From positions 3,042,989 to 3,106,988 of the forward strand of contig JAQFVV010006221.1 in the NCBI GenBank assembly GCA_028023455.1: 64,000 nt of DNA, read 5' to 3'. The DNA is from Epiperipatus broadwayi (lineage: Eukaryota > Onychophora > Udeonychophora > Euonychophora > Peripatidae). The translations under genes were made by a program, and so were the position numbers. Numbering within the stretch: position 1 is the first letter of the stretch; every line of letters starts with the position of its first letter. The notes below the pieces were generated by a model, which made no database searches, was not told the DNA's origin, and saw nothing but the letters and a program-made list of their open reading frames with translations. Shown here piece by piece: positions 47,267 to 57,949 of the stretch.

Positions 47267-47431
47267 TGGGAAAATGAAAGAGATAGTTAATTCTGACTCT
47301 TTTGTCGTTTATGTAAACAAACTTACACTTGGTCAGTGTTTTTTGGTAAAACACCATCTATTGATCATATATTTATATATGTACATACATAATGTACATA
47401 AATGATGATATCTAGAAATAGAGATGGTTTA

Positions 47432-47620
47432 ATGAATAGACAATCGGCTAATATAAAAACAACAGAATTGTGGGAAATTTGAATGGATTGAATGATGGGT
47501 AATGCAAGTTTTTATTTTCTGTACATTTGTATTAATGGTTGATAAAGATTGTCAGTAAAACAATTGAAAGTACTTCTGGTAAAGAATATATTATTTAATT
47601 TTGAATACTGTGTTAAATAA
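47432..47620 (+). pseudogene. PLE C-terminal tail fragment
   Basis: 47432-47482 translates as MNRQSANIKTTELWEI then stop, matching INRQAANIKTNELWENL at 33.7 kb. The following bases (to aacaattgaaagtacttctgg) match the 3' flank of the other fragments. Only the last residues of the nuclease domain remain. Confidence 0.6.
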
Positions 47621-47694
47621 ATTTGTTTGAATTATTATTATATGATATAAAAATACAGACATTTAATGGTTATAGTTATTTATATATATATATT

Positions 47695-47800
47695 CCATCT
47701 TTATTGTTAAAAGGAGGTTGCCTTGACAACAGTTTGAGATTGTTGATTGTTATCTATAATGGAATTGTCTAAGTGTTGACTAGTTTCTAAGGGTTATATA
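47695..47800. repeat. F6 repeat copy 4
   Basis: It contains ccatctttattgttaaaagg, ttgccttgacaacag and ttgagattgttgattgtt in the same order as copy 2, with TA-rich DNA on both sides. It splits two PLE tail fragments. Confidence 0.6.
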
Positions 47801-47990
47801 TACATTTATTAAATACTCGCTAATGCTATAGTAGCAATTAAAAAATAAAATAGAAATTTATATAACACTACAATACTACAATACTAATCAAATCAATAAA
47901 ATTTTACTAAAATTCTTCCATAACCATGGTTTCATCTTTTAACAAATATGCCTTCTCAAGTGAAATTTAATTAAACATACAATATATATA

Positions 47991-48130
47991 ATAAACAGAC
48001 AGGCAGCAAATATAAAAATCACAAAATTGTGTGAAGATTAACCTTTGAAAGTGTTAGTTGACAAAGACTACATAGATAGTTGAAAGTGCTCCTAAGTGGA
48101 TAAAAGTTTTTAAAGTTATACTTTACATGT
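47991..48130 (+). pseudogene. PLE C-terminal tail fragment, second
   Basis: 47991-48041 reads INRQAANIKITKLCED then stop. Downstream gactacatagatagttgaaa matches the 3' flank at 33.6 kb (inverse). It lies in the same orientation as the fragment at 47.43 kb, consistent with tandem PLE copies that have since decayed. Confidence 0.6.
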
Positions 48131-48426
48131 ATTTGGTTACTGTATTTATTAATATTCAATTACAAGATTACATATATAACTTTGAAGAAATACAGACATC
48201 GAATAAGAATATCATTATATATATACACACAATTCAAAATAATCTTTCTGTCATTCACTTTAACAACCAACTTTCTTTCGCATCAACAGATGTCTCCATG
48301 AGATTGATGGCCTCAGATTCAAAAAATTTTGTCATCAAAGTGAATTGAAAAGAAGTGTAAAAAAAATTGTACTTGTATTCAATCAAATAATATATATATA
48401 TATATCACCAAGAAAAGTTGTAAAAC
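48131..48426. other. AT-rich stretch, nothing recognised
   Basis: The 73-residue frame at 48127-48348 has no motif. Confidence 0.5.
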
Positions 48427-48533
48427 ATAAATTATATAAACAATGAGGATTGCCAATTCCTCAACAAGCTTTGTGATAAATGCTTAGCCAGAGAAAGCAT
48501 TTAAAATATCAATGTCAGGAACCCCTCCCCAAA

Positions 48534-48574
48534 CCCCTGACCATGGTTTCATGCTTTGGCACTCCTCAGAGAGG
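48534..48574 (-). ncRNA. F4 hammerhead ribozyme, intact core
   Basis: On the minus strand: CCTCT, CTGAGGA, GTGC-CAAA-GCAT, GAAA, stem III ACC-AT-GGT, C, AGGGG. Stem I pairs AGGGG with CCTCT (one G-U). The cleavage triplet is GUC. Confidence 0.9.
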
Positions 48575-48634
48575 TGTCAGGGTAGGTGTCTGAACCTACC
48601 CCGATACCTCTCTGAGGAGTGCTCTACCCTGACC

Positions 48635-48675
48635 CCTCTCTGAGGAGTGCCAAAGCATGAAACCATGGTCAGGGG
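48635..48675 (+). ncRNA. F4 hammerhead ribozyme, intact core
   Basis: CCTCT (48635-48639), CTGAGGA, GTGC-CAAA-GCAT, GAAACC, AT, GGTC, AGGGG. It mirrors the copy on the opposite arm. The cut is expected after 48670. Confidence 0.9.
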
Positions 48676-48839
48676 TTTGGGGAGGGGTTCCTGACAGAGA
48701 TATTTTAAATGCTTTCTCTGGCTAAGCATTTATCACAAAGCTTGTTGAGGAATTGGAAATCCTCATTGTTTATAACTTACAAGCTTAAGAGAATAGGGTC
48801 ATGTGATCTATGACTCTTATTTTGATAAATTATATAAAT

Positions 48840-50070
48840 CTCACAATAAGCTACACTGGAATTTTGTCCAAGAAACTAGTATTCTTTAATTATTTGTTAA
48901 TTTTTTTTTCACAATTTTATTAATATTGTTAGATATAAATTGACATTTACTAATTTTATGAATCTTTATATCTTGTTCTGACCTCATGAATATATATATA
49001 CACCTGTGTAATTAATAGTATTAGTTAGTCATATATTTTGTATAAAGAATTATAATTAAAACAAATTATTTGCTCCTAATTAATATTTTTTTAAATAAAT
49101 TATGAAATTTATTCATTTAAAATATAAAAAATTAATATTCAGAAAACCTAAAAAAAAACTTAAATAAAATGACGTAATAGTAATATTCAATGTCAAAGTA
49201 TAGTTCTAAGCTTTAAATAGATTGACATAAAAGCACAATTGCTATATAGCAATTACGCAGGTATAGTGGATGTGCAATTACAATAATAGATATAAGGATA
49301 CAAAAAATATACATAAACTAAGATAAAAGACAGCATATTAATCATTTTAATTACAAATTAAGAATATAAATTGTTTTATCAGCATAGACTGAGGTTTAGA
49401 CCCTTCTGTTATTTAGCATACATAATAAATGCTCTTATACTCATGAACTTTATTATATATCAGCTGTTATTTAGAGAGTTTTATTTGTAGTTCAGCATAT
49501 TCAAAGAATTACCAAAGTACTTAAGTAATAAAAATAGTTTTGTAAGAGGTTTGATTCGATATTAATCACATCTAATGATTATTAGTCTTATAAGGATATA
49601 AGTGGGATTATGTGAATTTATATAATATGAGGCAAATTGCCTCGAAAGCACTTAGCGTATAATAATTTTTGGAACCTTTATAGCTTCTCGTTCAAGTGTT
49701 TCATACGCTTTTTAATTTGTATAATAGTTTTACCAAGATTAACACTGGAGATATACCAGTAGACTAAACTTTATTTATGTGATGACTGTGAGATGTGACT
49801 ATATAAATGAATTATTATTCTAAGGGTCATTGACATGTGAGATTATATTCTATATGCATTAAAGGTATTAAGCTTTTATTTATGACAATCACTGCTTTAT
49901 CATATTATATTAAATGCCATGGTTTATATAAGTAACATTTACAAATTTTGATCCTCAGGCATTTTTCTGTAACAAATGAATGCTACAATTAAATTTTGTA
50001 TTGTTTTTCTATATGTGCTTGAGAAACATGAATGGAAATATAGAATTAAGATCACTTAAGAAATAATATA
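48840..50070. other. AT-rich stretch, nothing recognised
   Basis: No gene or family repeat was recognised. Confidence 0.5.
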
Positions 50071-50071
50071 T

Positions 50072-50345
50072 TCATCATCATCATCAACCATTATCAATCC
50101 ACTGCAGGATGAAAGTCTCTCCAAGTTCAATCCATCTTCTCTGATCTTTAGCTTCTCCACATCACCTCTGCACATTTTCTTATTTCATCCATCCATCTCA
50201 CATGTGGTCTCTTTCTGGGTCTTTTACAATCTCTTGGAATCCAGTTTAAGATTTCAATTGTCCATCTATTGTCATCTCTTCTAGCAATATGTCCAGCCCA
50301 ACTTCACTTCAGTCTTTTAACTTTTTCAATGAGATCAGTTACTTA
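50072..50345 (-). mobile_element. RTE-like LINE 3' end, 5' truncated
   Basis: On the minus strand it ends with the same ctgcag-ggattgataatggt tract and GATGATGATGATGA tail as the 42.2 kb LINE and aligns with 42224-42470 at roughly 90 percent by eye. Only the 3' untranslated part is present. No TSD could be fixed. Confidence 0.85.
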
Positions 50346-50394
50346 CTGCCAATTTTAAAAGTGATAGTTTGATATATATTATTTGAACTTTAAA

Positions 50395-50783
<389 letters not shown>

Positions 50784-50898
50784 ACTTTTAAGCAACAGTT
50801 ATTTATATTTATTTTAGAATAGCATGTTTTTTGTTCATAGAGACTACTTTACATAGCGCTATATAAAAATAAATGCTTATTTACATAGTTACTAACTG

Positions 50899-51094
50899 AG
50901 AAATAAATGTTCAGCAGTAAATAGGCAGAAATAAATGTTCAGCAGTAAATAGGCAGAAATAAATGTTCAGCAGTAAATAGGCAGAAATAAATGTTCAGCA
51001 GTAAATAGGCAGAAATAAATGTTCAGCAGTAAATAGGCAGAAATAAATGTTCAGCAGTAAATAGGCAGAAATAAATGTTCAGCAGTAAATAGGC
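50899..51094. repeat. 28 bp minisatellite, seven perfect copies
   Basis: Seven head-to-tail copies of a 28 bp unit that starts agaaataaatgttcagcag and ends taaataggc, with no differences by eye. There are no spacers, so it is not a CRISPR array. Confidence 0.97.
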
Positions 51095-51496
51095 AGAAAT
51101 TATGTCATATAATCTACCACTGAAACCAAATATAATAGTTAATAAATAAAGGATTATAGTTTTAATTTAAGCCAAACAGAAAATAGGTCTAGATTATATA
51201 TATACCATCATTATCTTAAATACCTCAAGGATTACAGAGTCAAAGAAGTGTACGGTTAAAATGATATAATTAAAATCATACTTTAAAAACAATGACTTGT
51301 TATCTCTTCCCGAATTTCTCAAATATGTCTATTATTCAAAATAAGAGTCATAGATCAATTCATAGGTCACATGACCTTATCTCTTAAGCTTGTAAGTTAT
51401 AAACAGTGAGGATTGCCAATTCCTCTACAAGCTTTATGATAAATGCTTAGCCAGAGCCAGCACTTAAAATATCTCTGTCAGGAACCTCTCCCCAAA

Positions 51497-51537
51497 CCCC
51501 TGACCATGGTTTCATGCTTTGGCACTCCTCAGAGAGG
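51497..51537 (-). ncRNA. F4 hammerhead ribozyme, intact core
   Basis: On the minus strand: CCTCT, CTGAGGA, GTGC-CAAA-GCAT, GAAACC, AT, GGTC, AGGGG, identical in core to the 48.5 kb copy. Confidence 0.9.
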
Positions 51538-52001
51538 TGTCAGGGTAGGTTCAGACACTAGATCTAAAAATAACAACCCAAAGCTAAGCACTTAGCTAAA
51601 AGTTATCTATTGAGTGGAAAATCTGAAATTTTCAGACATCTACATGTCTTCAAACCCAGCTATCCAACTCAAATAGCTATATGGGGCTGATAGATCTTCA
51701 GCCATACCATATATTAGTAGTCATAGCAATATAAAAAATTGCATAAGACTTTTGACTCTTATTTTGACTATTTATTGTCTCTGCCAAAAGTCTTATGCAA
51801 TTTTTTATATTGCTATGACTACTAATATATGGTATGGCTGAAGATCTATCAGCCCCATATAGCTATTTGAGTTGGATAGCTAGGTTTGAAGACATGTAGA
51901 TGTCTGAAAATTTCAGATTTTCCACTCAATAGATAACTTTTAGCTAAGTGCTTAGCTTTGGGTTGGTATTTTTAGATCTAGTGTCTGAACCTACCCTGAC
52001 A

Positions 52002-52042
52002 TCTCTCTGAGGAGTGCCAAAGCATGAAACCATGGTCAGGGG
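52002..52042 (+). ncRNA. F4 hammerhead ribozyme, intact core
   Basis: TCTCT, CTGAGGA, GTGC-CAAA-GCAT, GAAACC, AT, GGTC, AGGGG. Stem I has two G-U pairs here. The cut is expected after 52037. Confidence 0.9.
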
Positions 52043-52156
52043 TTTGGGTGGGGAGGGGGTTCCTGACAGAGATATTTTAAGTGCTGACTCTGGCTAAGCA
52101 TTTATCATAAAACTTGTAGAGGAATTGGAAATCCTCACTGTTTATGTCTATTATTC

Positions 52157-53190
52157 CTTTGTTATATTGAAGATAAAAATGAGAAATGTATTAGGTCAAA
52201 CTCGAGCAGCTTTAAGGCTCACGTAACATCGCAACATGTATACATGTTGTTTTAGGTATGGATATGGTAATTCGATTCACACACATATTTTTTTTTTTTT
52301 GCACTTTAATTAATATATCTTGGGAGAGTAAAAACGAAACATATACATGTGTAATTCTCTATTCAAAACTTTGAAAAATAAATATTAGTCGAAAGTCGAC
52401 CAAACACGTATTGTTTTTTTTTTTTTTTTTAAAGTCGACCAAACACGAATTGTTTTTTTTAAAACGGTCTTCGTATATTTAAAATTACATTAATCTGAGT
52501 TAAAGCTTATACTTTTATAATTACATTATCAATTTAGCCAAATTCATATACTATAAGCAAATAGAATTAAATTATAATGGACTGGAGAGCTATATTATTT
52601 TATTATGATTAATATAACTTTGTAATAAATATATTTAATATATTTTATTAAATCCTACTTCGTATTTTTTTAAATTAAATATATAATTATTTAATGTTCA
52701 GAAATAAAAAATTGCTTTACCCAGTATATTATAACTGTAAGATATTTCTTTAATATAAAAATGAATGGGGATGGGTACTAGATTGCTATTATAGAACATC
52801 TAGTTTATCCTACGTGCCGAACTAATAATTTCATGATAGTATCAAAACGTGAACACTACACATACATATAATAGTTATAGACTAGATGTAGAAAATTAAT
52901 ATGCTATCTTGAATGTTTATTTAAATTATCTCAAATATATCGTGTGTGTATTTATATAATTTTAATTATTCTTAATAGAGATTTTGAGAGGTAAATCTAA
53001 TCAGATTAAGTATGATTTAAATGCAGAAAAATATCCACTTTGCCTCCTTACCGTCTTTGTTCACTCCATACATCTGATCTCCAGGCATTATCATCACCAT
53101 TGCAATATATATACATACACAGATATATTTTCAAAACACTTGTAATAAAACAGATATTTAGAACAAAAATAAGAGTAACTAATTATTTTC
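52157..53190. other. Intron-like AT-rich stretch
   Basis: It lies downstream of the last visible DUOX exon on the minus strand. A small tandem duplication (aaagtcgaccaaacacg plus T run) is at 52394-52455. No further exon was recognised. Confidence 0.5.
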
Positions 53191-53193
53191 CAC

Positions 53194-53360
53194 CTGCAAG
53201 GTAGCAATCACCCATCTTCTAGATCGCTGAAAAATTTTTTCATCACTCCATTCTGGATTTTGAGAAAGTATTCTTTTGGCTAAAACGTTATGCCATCGAT
53301 GAAATACAACAGCCAAAGACAAAAGACCAGGATTCTGATTAGTTCTAGGGTCTCCTAGTA
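53194..53360 (-). CDS. Dual oxidase (DUOX) internal exon, peroxidase-like domain
   Basis: DUOX is a membrane NADPH oxidase that makes hydrogen peroxide and carries an extracellular peroxidase-like domain. This 167 bp exon starts after a tttttacag acceptor and ends before a GTGGAA donor. It encodes LGDPRTNQNPGLLSLAVVF, then HRWHNVLAKRI, then NPEWSDEKIFQRSRRWVIAT. These match the animal DUOX peroxidase block LGDPRTNQNP...RWHN...DWSDEDxxQRAR. The His of WHN is at the proximal heme-ligand position of animal peroxidases. There are no stops. The family call is strong; the orthologue name is inferred. It is a partial gene: no later exons were found toward lower coordinates. Confidence 0.92.
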
Positions 53361-53434
53361 CTGTAAAAATAAAATAAATAATTAAAATTATTGATTACAG
53401 AATAAAAAGCAATAAATTGTAGAATGCAACTCAC
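53361..53434 (-). other. DUOX phase-1 intron
   Basis: This 74 bp intron has a GTGAGT donor (53434-53429) and a TTTACAG acceptor (ending 53361). It splits a Leu codon (C|TA), and the join reads PENLFLLGDPRTNQNP without a break, which supports both exon edges. Confidence 0.9.
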
Positions 53435-53639
53435 GAAAGAGATTTTCTGGATTAGTAATTCTGTGATCAACAGAAGGTGGCCGATTAAAAACAGGAAGAT
53501 GTTCTTCATTTACTGGAGGTAGCTGGGTGATAGAATTAAGTCGAAATAATCCATGTTGGTATTCCCTCATAGACGAAGTCCATTGTTCACAAACACTGTA
53601 CGTAAAACTGCTATCAATCCAACTAGTAACTGAATTAAT
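53435..53639 (-). CDS. Dual oxidase (DUOX) upstream internal exon
   Basis: This 205 bp exon starts after a gttttag acceptor. It encodes INSVTSWIDSSFTYSVCEQW, SSMREYQHGLFRLNS, then a LPVFNRPPS segment, and ends in PENLF. DUOX peroxidase domains read QxNxVTSWxDGSxxYxxxxxW..ALR.F..G.L in this place. Length (68 codons plus one base) leaves phase 1, matching the next exon. Gly of the usual DGS is Ser here. The open frame at 53388-53570 is part of this exon plus intron. Earlier exons should lie at higher coordinates, but none was recognised in the remaining 10 kb, so a long upstream intron is implied. Confidence 0.92.
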
Positions 53640-53870
53640 CTAAAACATTTAAAATGATTTTGTATATGAATTGATCAAAATTCACAGAAGAAGAAAATGT
53701 TATTTCTTTCAGACTTCATATATTTATATTGAGATATTCTGTTTGATCTGTTGTTAGTTTTACATATAGAAAAATAAATATAAAAATAAAGACACATAAA
53801 TAATTTTAAAAGTTTGTTTTGTTTAAGTCCACTTTTGATCTTTAACAAAATACAATGTTACAATCTTTTT
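53640..53870. other. Intron-like AT-rich sequence upstream of the exon
   Basis: Nothing was recognised other than the acceptor region. Confidence 0.45.
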
Positions 53871-53963
53871 TTACATATAGGGTATATGAACACAGACGTT
53901 CACACCACCCACCACTCTCCACTCTATCTCATAACACTGATACACTTGAACACATAAATAATC

Positions 53964-54007
53964 ACCAATATACGTATTTCATGCTAAACTAGCAATCATC
54001 AGTTGGT
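53964..54007 (-). ncRNA. F5 hammerhead ribozyme, intact core
   Basis: On the minus strand: ACCAA, CTGATGA, T, TGCT-AGTTT-AGCA, T, GAAA, stem III AT-ACGT-AT, A, TTGGT. Stem I is five Watson-Crick pairs. The cleavage triplet is AUA. Confidence 0.88.
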
Positions 54008-54436
54008 CCAGATTACCATCTCTACATATATATGCTATAAGTGCTCAGATATATGTTAAGATTGTCAATCTTCATACTTTAATGGACAGGCTTCAATCTA
54101 CTCCTCACTCTAACTCTTCAACCGTCCATCCAATTGAAAATCTGATGATGGAAAGCTCAAAGGCCACCCTGAGGCTGAGATTCTTGTCACACCCATGTTG
54201 ACCTAAGGTCAATCTGACCCCTCATGTACAGGACATAATCCATTTAATACATATACAAGGGATGGGCAGACATCTCTACTATGTAATGACTGAAACACAG
54301 GATTATAATATACCTGTGTCTATATATGTAATATATAAGGTATATGAGCACAGACTTTCACACAACCCACCACTCACCATTCTTTCTCATATCACTGATA
54401 CACTTGAACACATATATGTTAAAAAGATAAATAATC

Positions 54437-54480
54437 ACCAATATATGTATTTCATGCTAAACCAGCAATCATCAGTTGGT
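54437..54480 (-). ncRNA. F5 hammerhead ribozyme, intact core
   Basis: Same layout as its direct repeat 473 bp away, with TGCT-GGTTT-AGCA stem II and AT-ACAT-AT stem III. All core bases are kept. Confidence 0.88.
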
Positions 54481-54529
54481 CCAGATTACCATCTCTACAC
54501 ATATATGCGATAAGTGCTCAGATATTTAA

Positions 54530-55280
54530 AACAAATATATCAAATTTTCATTCTAAAATATTAAATATACTTGGAAAGAATATCCAAGCTGATAGTCAGA
54601 TAAAGCAAACACACATAATATACATATATCTGATTTTATTTTCCAAATATTTTAAGATTTTATCTACAAACCAATGCTTACCCTGGCAAATCTCTACCCA
54701 TATATCTAGACATATTTTATCCCATTTAAATCATGATTCACACAGTCCTTGTCATATACAAACACACCATAATTTACAACATCAAATTACACAAAAAATA
54801 AATACTGATGAGAGCAAATATTTTTAAAATATCAACCGATTAACATAAATTTCTAACACTCCTGACTTAAATAAATAAAAGTAAAATAATACAAATTATC
54901 TTAAAAATTCCTCTGTAGCATATAAGTAAATGTGTGTTAATATTAAATATATGTAAATTTAAAGATTTTCATGAAGTTACAGATGTAAACATTAAAAATT
55001 TAATGGAAATATTATTATATAATAAGCTAGATAAAATTTTAGTTACAATATAATCAAGCAATAACTAATTAAAACTAGCATTTCAAGATAAAACCACGTG
55101 ATCTAGTAACAGTAGTAGAATTTGTCTGACCTATGTTAAAACTGAAACTGCTATTAGCTTAATAATCTAGATGGCACAAAAGTTATAATATGAATATACA
55201 GCAATGTGATGTGATGTGATGTGATGTATTATGGCTTCTCCTTAAACGAAGTCAAGAATATCTCAGCAATTATGCTCAGA
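54530..55280. other. AT-rich stretch, nothing recognised
   Basis: It includes a short tgatg pentamer run at 55206-55228. Confidence 0.5.
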
Positions 55281-55283
55281 TAA

Positions 55284-55393
55284 ACCTGTTAGCAGCAAAC
55301 TCTCCAGATAGTAGTGCCACCTAGTGCAAATCATAATAACCAATGAATGCCTATATAGACATAAAAAATAATGATTATGTGATGTTTTAGTGG
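55284..55393. mobile_element. F1 remnant, internally deleted
   Basis: It reads agcaaactctccagatagtag, caccta-tgcaaatca-aataaccaatg, then gattatgtgatgttttagtgg. These are the two F1 ends with the ribozyme region removed, similar in design to the 42.1 kb mini-element but more diverged. Confidence 0.6.
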
Positions 55394-56345
55394 CTTTAAT
55401 AACTTTATATATAAGTCAAATGAATAAATTATCACATTTCAATTTTATTACTTGCACACATCCATATTTTACTAATTTCATTAAATTTGTCTTTTTTGCC
55501 TCACACCTTTTAATTGTAGATATGCTCATGGGTGCATAATATATATGTGATGACAATGAAATTTGAGATAATTATGACTAAAATGATGTTTGTAGAGGCT
55601 ATGAATTAATTAAAGCATAAATCAATATTAAGGATAAATCATAAAAGTACAGTTTCTTGACAATCTTGAATCCAAAATGGAGGTGATATAAAATGGGAAT
55701 TTAAGAAGTAAGTAAAGATAGTAGCTTTATGGAAGTCTGTTTGTTAATTAAAGTGAATAGGATAATTACTCTTGGCATGATCATAAATTTATAAATTAAA
55801 ATCACTGATAATAAATTACCACTAAGTAAATAGTAGGAATGAGAGAAACTTAGAATAGTAACAGAAGAAAAAAAAAATCTTTTATATATAATGACAAATT
55901 TTATTAAAGTACATTAATTAATAAATATCTTATATGGTTAAATGAATATATATATTTCTATAATAAAGAGCTGAAGTAATATACCCTTAAATATGATTTT
56001 TTTAAAAAATAAAAGATTAAAATGAAAACTTTATTATTAAGCTTTATCATTAAGATATTCGTGCCATATATATAAAACATTTAGTTTATCATACAATAAT
56101 AATAATAATTTATTTACTTATTATAGTAATATATAAACAAAACAAAATTAATATAACTCCAAACAAGGAAATACTTGTAAGAGGGTCATATATATTGTAC
56201 CCTTTTGTTTAGGTTAGGATGAATTGTTTATATCAATTTACTAAAAAAAAATTAAATTTAAAAGCTATTCTAGGAGTATAATGTATATGTTGTGTTGACG
56301 ATCTTTTTAAAAGTATAGTTAAAGTAAATAGGAGTATTTACTGTA
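55394..56345. other. AT-rich stretch, nothing recognised
   Basis: No gene or family repeat was recognised. Confidence 0.5.
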
Positions 56346-56453
56346 TAATATTTTCGGGGTTCGAACTCAGACTTTCACACGACCCACCACTCTCAGTGCC
56401 ATCTCATATTGCTGACCCACCTGATCTCACACATGTTGAAAAGATAAATAATC

Positions 56454-56497
56454 ACCAATATGCGTATTTCATGCTAAACCAGCAATCATCAGTTGGT
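56454..56497 (-). ncRNA. F5 hammerhead ribozyme, intact core
   Basis: On the minus strand: ACCAA, CTGATGA, TGCT-GGTTT-AGCA, GAAA, AT-ACGC-AT, A, TTGGT. Mirror partner of the copy at 56687. Confidence 0.88.
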
Positions 56498-56686
56498 CCA
56501 GATTACTATCCTCACACACATATATAATCAGTACTCAGCTTTATATTAAGATAGCCAATCTTTATACTTTAATGGACAGGCTTCAAACTATTCCAACTCA
56601 CAACTCTTTAGCCTTCCATTTCATTGAAAATCTGATGATGGAACGTTCAAAGCCCTTTATATATATGTGTGAGGATAGTAATCTGG

Positions 56687-56730
56687 ACCAACTGATGATT
56701 GCTGGTTTAGCATGAAATATGTATATTGGT
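56687..56730 (+). ncRNA. F5 hammerhead ribozyme, intact core
   Basis: ACCAA (56687-56691), CTGATGA, TGCT-GGTTT-AGCA, GAAA, AT-ATGT-AT, A, TTGGT. Outside an internal loop, stem I is extended by AGTAAT against ATTATT. The cut is expected after 56725. Confidence 0.9.
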
Positions 56731-57167
56731 GATTATTTATCTTTTCAACATGTGTGTGATCAGGTGGGTCAGCAATATGAGATGGCACTGAGAGTGGTGG
56801 GTCGTGTGAAAGTCTGAGTTCGAACCCCGCAAATATTACATATATAAATGCAGGTTTAAGCCTGTACAATGTATTAATTTATATAAATAGTGTGTAAAAG
56901 GTCTGCCCATCCCTCGTATATGTATGTATAAATGGATTATTCTCTTGTACATGAGGGGTCAGAATGACTAATATGTCAACATGGGTAGGATGACAACCTT
57001 GGCACTGTCAAGGGCTTTGAACATTCCATCATCAGATTTTCAATGAAATGGAAGGCTAAAGAGTTGTGAGTTGTAATAGTTTGAAGCCTGTCCATTAAAG
57101 TATAAAGATTGGCTATCTTAATATAAAGCTGAGTACTGATTATATATATGTGTGAGGATAGTAATCT

Positions 57168-57211
57168 GGACCACCAGATGATTGCTGGTTTAGCATGAAA
57201 TACATATATTG
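57168..57211 (+). ncRNA. F5 hammerhead ribozyme, core mutated
   Basis: A direct repeat of the previous copy. The core reads CAGATGA and stem I has ACCAC instead of ACCAA; the other boxes are intact. It is probably inactive. Confidence 0.75.
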
Positions 57212-57359
57212 GTGATTATTTATCTTTTCAACATGTGTGTGATCAGGTGGGTCAGCAATATGAGATGGCACTGAGAGTGGTGTGTTGTGTGAAAGTCTGA
57301 GTTCGAACCCTGAAAATATTACATATATAAATGCAGGTTTAAGCCTGTACAATGTATTA

Positions 57360-57936
57360 ATCTGTATAATATTATGTTAATATTTTTAAAAAGTCAACTA
57401 AAGATAAATTATAACATTGTATGGTTGGGAAAACTGGCCATAATAAATACTGCATTAACAAGTCTTGCAAATAAATGTTTAAAGTAAATTTTAAAAGTAA
57501 TAACTTAAAGTTAAATAAATAATATATTTGAGTAATAAAAATTAATATTTAATAATTGAATGTAAAATATTTATTTATTAATAGTATTGTAGTAGAAGAT
57601 GAATATTTGATTTTATAATATCAAACTATTATTTTAAAAGTTGTTATATTATTATTTTATTTAAAAAATATTTTAAAAAAAATTGAATTATTTAGTTTAT
57701 TTTCAGTTAAATTATAAGCGTTTCATCTGGTTTGTAAGTCATGTGACATATAGATGTCGATACACACATGCTTGTGAGTTTTTTTTAGTAAAGTTGCAAA
57801 ACTGTTTTAAAATTCTATTATAAAATTTAAAATATTATGTCGGACACCAAAAATAAAATTAGTTAGTGTAAATTATTAAGTCCTGTTTTTATTTATTTAA
57901 AAAAAAAACAAATGTAATAAGTAAAATTAGATTTTT
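57360..57936. other. AT-rich stretch, nothing recognised
   Basis: No gene or family repeat was recognised. Confidence 0.5.
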
Positions 57937-57949
57937 GTTTTGTTTTAAA

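Larger units (their letters stand above)
46493..47370. mobile_element. F3 hammerhead multimer: direct dimer plus inverted unit
   Basis: Unit 1 (46493-46908) and a partial unit 2 (from 46909) are direct repeats, both starting tatgaaaaacaaaaacaagt, 416 bp apart. An inverted unit follows, ending ccatctattgatcatat at 47368. It begins and ends in TA-rich DNA like the 17.3 kb copy. Three hammerheads lie inside. Direct dimers are the usual form of retrozymes. Confidence 0.88.
48441..48824. mobile_element. F4 palindromic hammerhead element with 14 bp TSD
   Basis: The exact 14 bp repeat ataaattatataaa flanks it (48427-48440, 48825-48838). Arms 48441-48590 and about 48625-48770 are near-identical inverted copies; the centre holds a second, broken ribozyme half (acctctctgaggagtgctc). 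A right-hand tail (ataacttacaagcttaagag to tcttattttg) is unpaired. It has no coding frame. Confidence 0.92.
51338..52142. mobile_element. F4 long palindromic hammerhead element with 14 bp TSD
   Basis: The 14 bp repeat tatgtctattattc flanks it (51324-51337, 52143-52156). Arms 51402-51748 and 51786-52142 (about 350 bp) are nearly perfect inverses around a ~37 bp loop. It starts aaaataagagtcatag and ends ggaaatcctcactgttta, the inverse of the 48.4 kb copy's orientation, and adds about 200 bp of inner arm missing there, including a ctatatggggctgatagatc block related to F1-F3. Confidence 0.95.
53880..54520 (-). mobile_element. F5 hammerhead direct dimer
   Basis: Two F5 units in the same orientation, each with gggtatatga/ggtatatgagcacagac, the gatacacttgaacac block and a hammerhead. 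The ribozymes are 473 bp apart. It lies about 240 bp from the DUOX exon, inside the presumed upstream intron. The open frame at 54262-54513 is a shadow. Confidence 0.85.
56355..57345. mobile_element. F5 hammerhead trimer: one inverted and two direct units
   Basis: The inverted unit (56355-56655) faces two direct units whose ribozymes are 481 bp apart. Each unit ends in agtctgagttcgaaccc, close to a pol III B box, followed by aaatattacatatataaatgcagg. The two near-identical 70-residue minus frames (56657-56869 and 57140-57352) are products of the repeat, not genes. Confidence 0.88.

Noticed and set aside
50899-51094. CRISPR-like array of 28 bp repeats
   Set aside because: The repeats are contiguous with no spacers and the DNA is animal.
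56657-57352. Two near-identical 70-residue minus frames, apparently paralogous small genes
   Set aside because: They are frames across the direct F5 units and overlap the ribozymes.
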